Source: Pirellulaceae bacterium
GTDB taxonomy: Bacteria; Planctomycetota; Planctomycetia; Pirellulales; Pirellulaceae
Reading direction: 5' to 3'
DNA length: 36,508 nucleotides
Assembly: GCA_013002105.1 (NCBI GenBank)
Contig: JABDKS010001042.1
Span: 1 to 36,508 of the forward strand
The notes beneath the pieces were generated by a model that saw only the letters and a program-made list of their open reading frames with translations, ran no database searches and was not told the origin of the DNA. Made by a program: the position numbers and the translations under genes. How positions within the stretch are numbered: position 1 is the first letter of the stretch; every line of letters begins with the position of its first letter. Positions 8,359 to 15,821 of this stretch are shown here, piece after piece.

Positions 8359-8555
8359 CTAAATGATTCGGATGGCGACTGTTCGGCAAATCGCGGGTTT
8401 TTGGCTGACCAATTAGATTACGGCAGATCGAGCGGCCTGGATGGGCAATCGCGATCGAATTTCTTAGAATGTGGTGGTGACGTACGACTGGGCACCGGCA
8501 ATAATGTGCCAAAGGCACGGAAGAAACCCTTAGGCGGATTGACGGAGATCCTGTA

Positions 8556-9002
8556 GTGGGCGCCGAGACAAGAACACGACGATTTACCGAACGAACCATG
8601 AAACAGGTGCGATTGGATTGCGATCGAGCAATTCTGCGGGCCCGTTACTGTGGTGAACGCAGCGAGGTTTATCGGCTTCGATGTGTGGATGATCGTCAAG
8701 AGACCGAATTACAGTTTGGAAACCAGTTGTGGTATTTCGAGGCGTTGGGAGTGGATCACGCCCAGCATTGCCAAACGGTATTTGGAGTCGTTGAGTATTC
8801 GACACAGTTTGGGCTCAACGAATTGGTCGAAGACGCCGTGTATGTGTCAGAAAGCCAGCGTGAAAAATTTCGTCGTCTTTACGAACGAGAGGTCATCCGG
8901 CCGTCTTGGCAACAACCGGCCCACCGATGGTTGGTCGCGGGGTTGATCGCGGTGACCTCGATTTGGCTGTTGTATCTGCTGCTGCGAACGTTATCGCTCT
9001 AA
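8556..9002 (+). CDS. Small C-terminally anchored membrane protein of unknown function
   Basis: I do not recognise this protein. It has up to 148 residues: a soluble N-terminal part of mixed charge and one hydrophobic helix near the C-terminus (about 125-145, AGLIAVTSIWLLYLLLRTL), preceded by basic residues, which suggests a tail anchor with the bulk in the cytoplasm. The frame given starts at GTG 8556, with GGAG about ten bases upstream; ATG 8598 (MKQVRLDCD) is an alternative with no better ribosome site. It is the first gene of a set with the ABC ATPase and permease, with a gap of only 33 bp or more, and is divergent from the two-component genes. Confidence 0.62.
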   Translation: MGAETRTRRFTERTMKQVRLDCDRAILRARYCGERSEVYRLRCVDDRQETELQFGNQLWYFEALGVDHAQHCQTVFGVVEYSTQFGLNELVEDAVYVSESQREKFRRLYEREVIRPSWQQPAHRWLVAGLIAVTSIWLLYLLLRTLSL

Positions 9003-9035
9003 ATTCCAAGAAGACAAAGGCTCTCAGTCGCGGTC

Positions 9036-10106
9036 TTGATTTGTTTGCGATCTGATTTCACATCGACTGAGACACCTGTGCCAGAGACCATCGTTGACGT
9101 TCGCGATCTGCGAAAGCTTTATCGCAGTTGGTCTTGGGGCCGTCGTCGCAACGTCGATGCCCTGCGGGGAGTGACTTTGCAAGCACAGGCGGGCGAAGTT
9201 TTCGGTTTGCTCGGTCCCAACGGCGCGGGCAAAACGACGTTGATCAAAATTCTCTTGGGCGTGGTCAAACCGACCAAGGGGGCGGCTTCGTTATTTGAGT
9301 TGCCTGTTGGCAGCTCGCTGGCCCGACAAAGGGTTGGATACTTGCCCGAATCGTTACGCGTCGACCGTCATCACACGGCTCGATCCGCGCTGCGGTATTA
9401 CGGTCGCATGAGCCGGATGGACGCGACGGAAATCACGCGTCGAAGCGACGAACTGTTGGACCTGGTTGGGTTGCGCGGTCGCGACAAGGAGTCCGTGAGG
9501 CGATTCAGCAAAGGGATGTATCAGCGTCTGGGTTTGGCTCAGGCGTTGATGCACGACCCGGATCTGTTGGTTTTGGACGAACCAACCGACGGGCTCGATC
9601 CGGTCGGCCGAAACGAAGTCCGACAAGTGATCGAGCGTTTAAGTGATGCGGGAAAGACAATTTTTTTAAATAGCCATATCTTGCAGGAAGTCGAATTGGT
9701 GTGCACACGCGTTGCGATCATGGCCGCTGGCGAGATTCGCGCCATCGGAAAGGTCGATGAACTGACTCAAAGTAATCCCTCCAGTCCGGTCGTGATTCGA
9801 GTGCATGCCAATGACAACCAGGGCGTCGACTTGGACAAGCTGCGACACGTGGTAACCACATCGGATTCCGGTGCGACGCCCGATGGCATCCGGGTTTTGC
9901 CGATGGGCGGTGACGATCGATGGCAGATCGAAGTGACATTAAGAGACCAGGCAGCCATCGATGCGGTAGTTGATCAGCTACGATCAGCACACCTTTCGAT
10001 CAGCCATCTCGAGACGCCGCGTCCCTCTCTGGAAGATACGTTTATTCGTTTGGTCGGAAATGTTGATCCGCAACCGAAGGCTTCGGACGTGGGGGGCGAC
10101 ATCTGA
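9036..10106 (+). CDS. ABC transporter ATP-binding protein (ABC-2 / CcmA type)
   Basis: This single ATPase domain would power the permease encoded immediately downstream. Visible motifs are Walker A LLGPNGAGKTT, signature FSKGMYQRLGLAQ, Walker B LLVLDEPTDGLDP and switch histidine in NSHILQEVE. After about residue 245 there is a C-terminal regulatory domain common in exporters of this class, ending EDTFIRLVG. At 356 residues it is within the family range. The start is uncertain: the frame begins at TTG 9036, while GTG 9078 lies just before the conserved fold and there is no ATG. Its stop TGA overlaps the ATG of the next gene by one base (10106), so the two are very likely translationally coupled. 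Confidence 0.9.
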   Translation: MICLRSDFTSTETPVPETIVDVRDLRKLYRSWSWGRRRNVDALRGVTLQAQAGEVFGLLGPNGAGKTTLIKILLGVVKPTKGAASLFELPVGSSLARQRVGYLPESLRVDRHHTARSALRYYGRMSRMDATEITRRSDELLDLVGLRGRDKESVRRFSKGMYQRLGLAQALMHDPDLLVLDEPTDGLDPVGRNEVRQVIERLSDAGKTIFLNSHILQEVELVCTRVAIMAAGEIRAIGKVDELTQSNPSSPVVIRVHANDNQGVDLDKLRHVVTTSDSGATPDGIRVLPMGGDDRWQIEVTLRDQAAIDAVVDQLRSAHLSISHLETPRPSLEDTFIRLVGNVDPQPKASDVGGDI

Positions 10107-12511
10107 TGCGTCCCTACCTTGCCGTCATACTCGATTCATTTCATGCGGCGTTGTCGTCCCGCGTGCTTTGGATTGCTTTTATCGCGATTTGGATTTTGCT
10201 GGGCGCATTGGCGCCGGTTGGATATCGCGAAGATTACACGACTGAGTTTCGCCGCTGGGATTTTGACAACGGCACTCAGCTCAAGGCGATGTTGGCGCAA
10301 GGGTTAGCCGATCCGGCGCAAGAAAACACAGCGTTGGGGCGAATCGCAAAAGCGATGCCGGGCGACCTGCAGCGACAGCTCCAGCGAGTTGCCCAGGGTG
10401 ACGAAGTTAGAATTCGGACCAGCGTTCTAGCGGATGGCTTGAACGAGGCGATCGACAATGAACAGTGGTACGACGCGGCAACATGGCAATCGACGGCCCG
10501 GCTCCGCGAACTTCGCGAATTGGATGAAGTACCCGATGACGACTTGTCAGATGTTCTGCGTCGCCGCAGGGCAAGATTGCGGATCGAAGCCGCATTGCCG
10601 GGTGTGTTCGAGGCGCGTGCGTCACGCTCGATATTGCTGACGTACGCTGGCTTTGATTTCCCGGCTCACTTGCCCTTTGGGAAGTCCCAATTCGAGATGG
10701 TCGTCAATCAGTTTGTCTTGCCCGTGCTGATGAATTGGTTGTTGGGTTTCGTGCTGATTTTTTTGGGAATCTTAGTCACCGCATCGATTGTTCCCGACAT
10801 GTTGCAACCTGGATCGTTGCACTTGTTGTTAAGCAAGCCCGTTTCGCGATCGATGTTGCTGATCAGCAAATTTGTTGGTGGCTGCGCGTTCGTGTTTTTA
10901 TGTGTTTGTCAGTTGGTCGGAGGTTTATGGCTGATTGCCGGACTACGGCTGGATATCTGGAATCCGCGATTGTTGTGGTGTATTCCGGTTGCCGTCTTCT
11001 TGTTTTCTGTGTTCTACAGCGTTTCGTTTCTTGCCGGATTACGTTGGCGGACTCCGATTTTGGCCATCGGGATCACCTGTATGTTTGGCGCGTTCGTATT
11101 GGTGATCGGTGCGATCGGCGGATACTTCGACGGCTTTGTCACGCAACCGGCCGCGATTCGCAGTATCGCGGTAGCCAACGAAGATGTGCTGGCAACGACA
11201 CGGGGAGGTGGGATTTTTCGGTTTGACGAAACTTCGAATCAATGGCAACCGTTGATCGAACCCGATCCCCGTCAGGCGGACTTGGTGTTGCCACTGGTCA
11301 AACTGGATGACAATCACATCGCGACCGCTCGGATCAAAGGTGGTCGGTTCAATCCTTACGGTTCGGGTTCGCTGGATTTGTTGCTGCTGGAACGTAGCAG
11401 TGCGTGGGAGCCCGAACCGGGGCTTCGGTTACCGATTGCGACGCGACGACTGTTTGCTCTGGCGGATCAGTCACTGATCGCGATGAACACCGGTGGCCTG
11501 GCGCAAACCAGTTTTCAACGTGTTTATAACTCGGTGGCATCGACGGAGGCTGGGGATAACATCTCCGATGAAACGTCGGATGAATCCGAGGATGGGTCGG
11601 AGCAGGCGAGCAATGAGCTGGGCCAGGCCACCGCATTAGGCCAGGCCGATGTGAAATCGGGTGGCTGGTTGACCGACTTGATTCGGATGCGGGGTGGCGC
11701 GACCTCCGAATTCGAATCCATCTTGCCGCCGGGCGTTGTGATCGTCCAGCCCGCTCGAGTCGTACCCTCGGACGACGGATCTTGGATGATTGTCTATTCG
11801 CTCGGGCGGATGGCTCGGTTAAAACGGCCCGACAGCGGCCAGGGGGCGTGGAGTCTGGATGCGAATCACGAGTTGGAAGGAGACGCGGCGACGGCGACGG
11901 TGGTTGCTCTGAGTGGTTCGAAATTGTTGATTGCGCGACGCGACGAATCTCCCATGATCCTGGATGCGGCGACATTTGAATTGATCGGCGAACTGGAGTT
12001 GCCGCGTGGAGCGAGCATCTTTACCGCGAAAGGATTGGGCGACGGAAAACGTTTTGTTGCGGTAATGAGTGATGGAAGTTGTCAAATTATCCATATAGAC
12101 GACGGTGTCGCGCGATTGGATGACTCGCCCGGTATCAGCGAAGTCGAGTCGGTCGCCGTCGATCTGGCCACCCAGACCCTGGCTGTGGCGCACCACACCG
12201 ACCGAGTTGATTTACTGGACGCCGAAACCATGACATTGCGACGGCAGATCCGACCCACCCTAGAAGGCTGGCGATTCGTTGATCGCTACTTCATCACACC
12301 GCTTCGCACACTGACACCGCAGACAGGGGAGCTCGGCCAAACCGTCTCCGCACTCGTGGGCGGGCAATCAGCGATCGCGATCGGACAAAACGGAGCGGAC
12401 GACGGAGAGGTGCTTCGCCTGAAAATGGTGCGCCCGATTTTGAGCTGTGCAGGATTCATTGGGTTCATGTTGATTGTCAGTTGCACGTACTTTTCCACGC
12501 GGGATTTCTAA
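10106..12511 (+). CDS. ABC-2 permease fused to a propeller-like domain
   Basis: This 801-residue membrane protein is coupled to the ATPase gene by a 1-bp overlap. TM1 (about 20-38) is followed by a charged soluble segment (40-195), then four more membrane helices (about 203-229, 257-280, 289-312, 317-341). Around 230-256 the cytoplasmic motif DMLQPGSLHLLLSKPVSR is typical of ABC-2 permeases. Residues about 350-770 form a long soluble beta-rich region with recurring short blocks such as GSKLLIARRDESPMIL and QTLAVAHHTDRVDLLD, which look like WD40/quinoprotein-type propeller blades. An acidic Ser/Glu-rich linker occurs near 475-515. A final helix (about 776-795) ends in YFSTRDF, as in ordinary ABC-2 permeases. 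With the N-terminus inside, the propeller would face out. The transported substrate is unknown. Confidence 0.8.
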   Translation: MRPYLAVILDSFHAALSSRVLWIAFIAIWILLGALAPVGYREDYTTEFRRWDFDNGTQLKAMLAQGLADPAQENTALGRIAKAMPGDLQRQLQRVAQGDEVRIRTSVLADGLNEAIDNEQWYDAATWQSTARLRELRELDEVPDDDLSDVLRRRRARLRIEAALPGVFEARASRSILLTYAGFDFPAHLPFGKSQFEMVVNQFVLPVLMNWLLGFVLIFLGILVTASIVPDMLQPGSLHLLLSKPVSRSMLLISKFVGGCAFVFLCVCQLVGGLWLIAGLRLDIWNPRLLWCIPVAVFLFSVFYSVSFLAGLRWRTPILAIGITCMFGAFVLVIGAIGGYFDGFVTQPAAIRSIAVANEDVLATTRGGGIFRFDETSNQWQPLIEPDPRQADLVLPLVKLDDNHIATARIKGGRFNPYGSGSLDLLLLERSSAWEPEPGLRLPIATRRLFALADQSLIAMNTGGLAQTSFQRVYNSVASTEAGDNISDETSDESEDGSEQASNELGQATALGQADVKSGGWLTDLIRMRGGATSEFESILPPGVVIVQPARVVPSDDGSWMIVYSLGRMARLKRPDSGQGAWSLDANHELEGDAATATVVALSGSKLLIARRDESPMILDAATFELIGELELPRGASIFTAKGLGDGKRFVAVMSDGSCQIIHIDDGVARLDDSPGISEVESVAVDLATQTLAVAHHTDRVDLLDAETMTLRRQIRPTLEGWRFVDRYFITPLRTLTPQTGELGQTVSALVGGQSAIAIGQNGADDGEVLRLKMVRPILSCAGFIGFMLIVSCTYFSTRDF

Positions 12512-12627
12512 GGTCGTTGCTCCGTCACGAGTTCCCGTCCTGATATCCGTGGCAACAGGCAACACCCCAAGCGGTTAGAATTGCTACCACTGTTTATGGT
12601 GTCTATGTCTTGTCTGGGATCGATTGC

Positions 12628-14085
12628 ATGAAATGCCGCCTGAACCCTTCACGTATTTTTGGTTGCTTGTTGCTGGTCGGATTGATGTGCGCAAGTCGCG
12701 GCACGAATGCGCAGGAATCGACTGATTTGGATGCATTTCGGCAATTGCACAACGAATTGCGGCAGCGGATCGAGGAAGACCTGGCACAAGCGACCCAGTT
12801 CTTGGAGTCGAAGATCGCCGACGCACCTGACTGGGCGGATGCCAACGTGCTGCGTCATAGCCTTGCATCGAAGATGATGGACCAAGGTGATTTCGACGAT
12901 GCAAACGAACAATTTCAGAAATTGATCGCGTTTCAAGTCAAACATATCGATCAAAGCGAAAACCAGTTTGGCGTTTGGATGACGATCCAAAGTATGCAGG
13001 AGATCGCCAGCGAATCCGGTAGCAACAAAGCCTTGCAAAGTGCGGCTGAACTCGCGTATGAGTCGCTGCGAGAGGTTTGGCAAAGCAGCGATCCGCTACC
13101 ACTGATCCCGTTTTCGCAACTTGCGGTTCTGAAATCGCAGTTTTTGATGGCGGATGGGAAAGCCGACGAGGCCAAGGCGTTGATTGCCGCGCGGTTGGAT
13201 TCGTTACGCAAGATCAACAGTTCTCCGACAGCGACTGCCGATACCATGCTGGCTGAAGTTCGAATGCTCCGTTCGTTGATGTCGTCGGATTATTTCGACG
13301 ACGAATGGCAGGAACGGTGGATCAACCAGTTGGATAACTTGGTGACCGAAGCGGTCGAGCAGTATCCCGAGTCCATACTCTTGCAATCCGATTATGCGGA
13401 CACGCAGTTTGCGATGATTCGTTGGTGGGGCCAGGACGATCCCGAGGCGACAAAGCAGCGCATCGAATCTGTGATGGCAAAGCTGGATCCGATGGCGCTG
13501 AAAAATCGATCGGTGGCTGCCACTTTGCGGCGGATCGATTTGCACCGCGAGCGGATGGCGTCCGCCAAGCCAGTCGAAACCTTGATTGGCAAAGCGGCGC
13601 CCGACTGGGACATCGATGCGTGGGTCAACACGATCGCAATGGATCGTGACGACTTAAAAGGCAAAGTCGTGCTACTGGATTTTTGGGCGGTTTGGTGCGG
13701 CCCGTGTATCGCGACGTTTCCCCATCTGCGTCAATGGCGCGAAGAATTTGGCGACGATGGTTTCGAGATCGTTGGCGTCACGCAGTATTACAACGTGGAG
13801 TGGGACGATGAAAAGAAACGCGCGACTCGATCCGACGGGGAGGTCTCGCCCGAACAAGAGCAGCAAACGTTGGCAAGCTTTTTAGATCATCACAAGTTGG
13901 GTCATCCTGTGATCATCAATCCGGAAGGCAGCAAGATGGGAAGCGAGTATGGCGTTCGTGGGATTCCGCACGTCGTGTTAATTGATCGCGACGGTGTGGT
14001 GCAATTGGTCAAGGTCGGTGCGGGCGAGGCGACGGCAAAGGAAATTCATGCCAAGATCAAATCGTTGATGAAATCGACCGATTGA
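12628..14085 (+). CDS. Exported TlpA-like thioredoxin-fold protein with helical N-terminal region
   Basis: This 485-residue protein begins with a Sec signal peptide (FGCLLLVGLMCASRGTNA, cleavage likely before QES near 29). Residues about 30-305 are alpha-helical and rich in Leu/Ala with TPR-like spacing. The C-terminal domain (about 310-480) is an AhpC/TlpA-type thioredoxin fold with the redox pair C357-G-P-C360 in FWAVWCGPC and a cis-Pro region GIPHVVLIDRDG. It probably acts as a periplasmic thiol-disulfide reductase. The start chosen is ATG 12628, because it gives a normal signal peptide; a TTG at 12610 would add six residues. It is convergent with the PQQ-type propeller gene. Substrates are not known. 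Confidence 0.85.
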   Translation: MKCRLNPSRIFGCLLLVGLMCASRGTNAQESTDLDAFRQLHNELRQRIEEDLAQATQFLESKIADAPDWADANVLRHSLASKMMDQGDFDDANEQFQKLIAFQVKHIDQSENQFGVWMTIQSMQEIASESGSNKALQSAAELAYESLREVWQSSDPLPLIPFSQLAVLKSQFLMADGKADEAKALIAARLDSLRKINSSPTATADTMLAEVRMLRSLMSSDYFDDEWQERWINQLDNLVTEAVEQYPESILLQSDYADTQFAMIRWWGQDDPEATKQRIESVMAKLDPMALKNRSVAATLRRIDLHRERMASAKPVETLIGKAAPDWDIDAWVNTIAMDRDDLKGKVVLLDFWAVWCGPCIATFPHLRQWREEFGDDGFEIVGVTQYYNVEWDDEKKRATRSDGEVSPEQEQQTLASFLDHHKLGHPVIINPEGSKMGSEYGVRGIPHVVLIDRDGVVQLVKVGAGEATAKEIHAKIKSLMKSTD

Positions 14086-14150
14086 CATCTCGTAATGATC
14101 AATTGCCGTGCTCTGAGGTCGAAACTTGACCGAGACACGCCGACGGACGC

Positions 14151-14198
14151 TTTATTTGCCTGACACGTTATTTGCCTGACACGTTATTTGCCCGACAA
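14151..14198. repeat. 16-bp tandem triplication carrying the stop codon of the propeller gene
   Basis: The units are 14151-14166, 14167-14182 and 14183-14198, with core TTATTTGCCTGACAC and a few changes. On the minus strand each unit contains GGCAAATAA, i.e. the end of the propeller gene (Gly-Lys-stop). The TAA codons are at 14184-14186 (the true stop), 14168-14170 and 14152-14154. As 16 is 3n+1, the three TAAs fall in three different reading frames. Confidence 0.9.
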
Positions 14199-15524
14199 CT
14201 TGTACAACCGGTGGCGTGTGCGGATCAGCAACCCGTCACCTGCAGGCACTGGACTGGCAACGGTGAACTGATCCGTATCAGCCACTTCATTCGTGGCGAT
14301 CAGCTTTGGTTTGTCGGAGGAAATCGGGCCCAGAACATGAGTCGTTCCGTCCTCTTGCGTCACGTACAGATGATCGCCGGCCAGTAGAGGCGAACTGCTA
14401 AATCCGATGCGAGATTTGGGTATTTGGATTTCCCAGATCGTCTCGCCGGTTTGAAGTGCAACACAGCTCACTGTTCCGCGCGATTGTTTTCCATCATCGA
14501 CGACGTACACTCGTCCGTCATGTGCGGCCGGTGTGGGAACGTCGCTGCCAAGATCGTCGCGGAACCACGCAATTGAGTCAGCACCTTTGCCTGCGACCAG
14601 TTGCTCCATATTCACCGCGGTCACGGTCGCACCGCGGGCGTAGGGGCACACAATCAGGTTACCTTGTGCAACGGGTGATGAGATGGAGCGAAAAAATTCG
14701 TGGCGGGTTGGATTGAATCCTCCCAGACGTCCCAATTCTTTGCCATCGTCGGCCGAATGCAAAGTCAGGTGGTCGGCACCCATCACCGCGACCATCGCCT
14801 TGCCGCCCACGGTCACGTTCAATGGTGTGGCGTAACACTGTGCGGCTTCTTTGGGAGCATCCAGTGTGCGGTCGGTTTTCCAAAGCAGTTTGCCGGATGA
14901 TTTGTCAAAGGCGACGACGTAACTGGGGCCCGTTTGCATCACTGCGACCACGACGGCATCGTCGGTCAGCATCGGCGAACTACCCAGGTCCCACCACAGT
15001 GTGTCTTCACCAAATTCCTTTTGCAGATTGACGTGCCAACGACTTTTTCCATCGACGCCGACGCAGCCCAGGTCGCCACTACGGAAATAGGCGAACACAG
15101 CATCGCCGTCCGTCACGGGGGAGGGGTTCGAGCCGCTACCTTTCTTGTGATTCTTGCCAGCATCGTTTCCTATCGCAGCTTGCCAGTCGATGACTCCCGA
15201 CGTTGTATCGATCGCTAACAGAGTATTCTTGCCATCGATGCCCGCGGTCAAAAATGCGTGTTTGCCGGCGATCACAGGAGTGCTGCCACCGAGTCCGGGT
15301 AGGTCAATGCTCCAGGCGATCCCGTTGACTTCGCTCCATTGTTTCGGAAACGACTTGCCGGAGGCATAACCGTTTTGGTCTTGACCACGCCATTGCGGCC
15401 ATGTGGTTGGGGCATCGGCGACCGCCACGGGCGTGACATAATTGATCATCAGCAAGATTGTCAAACCAACGATGAGCGTCGATTGGATTTTTTGCGAAGT
15501 TGTAGGGCGTGTTTTCAGTGGCAT
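14184..15524 (-). CDS. Exported PQQ-binding-like beta-propeller protein
   Basis: This 446-residue protein has an N-terminal signal or anchor helix (about 14-34, STLIVGLTILLMINYVTPVA) and then repeated propeller blades. Blades show the usual Gly/Trp spacing, for example TTWPQWRGQDQNG, GVIDWQAAIGND, SSGKLLWKTDRT and TGETIWEIQIPKS. Such quinoprotein-like propellers are very common in planctomycetes, often as outer-membrane or periplasmic scaffold or dehydrogenase-like proteins; no catalytic residues for a quinoprotein dehydrogenase were evident, so a binding role is as likely. The start chosen is ATG 15524, with AGGA upstream and directly before the signal; a longer frame to 15620 has no family support. 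The gene end is part of a 16-bp tandem repeat. It is divergent from the 949-residue protein gene, and the 297-bp space between them shows nothing else recognisable. Confidence 0.85.
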   Translation of the reverse strand: MPLKTRPTTSQKIQSTLIVGLTILLMINYVTPVAVADAPTTWPQWRGQDQNGYASGKSFPKQWSEVNGIAWSIDLPGLGGSTPVIAGKHAFLTAGIDGKNTLLAIDTTSGVIDWQAAIGNDAGKNHKKGSGSNPSPVTDGDAVFAYFRSGDLGCVGVDGKSRWHVNLQKEFGEDTLWWDLGSSPMLTDDAVVVAVMQTGPSYVVAFDKSSGKLLWKTDRTLDAPKEAAQCYATPLNVTVGGKAMVAVMGADHLTLHSADDGKELGRLGGFNPTRHEFFRSISSPVAQGNLIVCPYARGATVTAVNMEQLVAGKGADSIAWFRDDLGSDVPTPAAHDGRVYVVDDGKQSRGTVSCVALQTGETIWEIQIPKSRIGFSSSPLLAGDHLYVTQEDGTTHVLGPISSDKPKLIATNEVADTDQFTVASPVPAGDGLLIRTRHRLYKLSGK

Positions 15525-15821
15525 GATTGGTTGTATTCCTTCAGCGTCAGCAAATGGAAATCCGATGTTTGAATTCGAGCAGTCCGGCGACTTTTGTTCC
15601 GGCAAGGCGGGTTGTCGCAAAGGTGGTATCGTGGCCGACGGCGGACAGGCGATCCGGTGACCAGGCGGTTCATTCTCTGATAATCTTAGCTAGAATCGCG
15701 GACCAGTGGACCCAGGGAACCACAATCCGGATGACAGCTTGACCGTTCTGGTCATAATAGATAATGCGTTTTGCACGCTGCTGTTCATCCCTGCCAAGCC
15801 TACTGGAGTGGCTTCTGCCTA

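Noticed and set aside
8506..8519. Small hairpin GTGCC/GGCAC upstream of the 8556 gene
   Set aside because: A 5-bp stem is expected by chance; no link with regulation can be shown.
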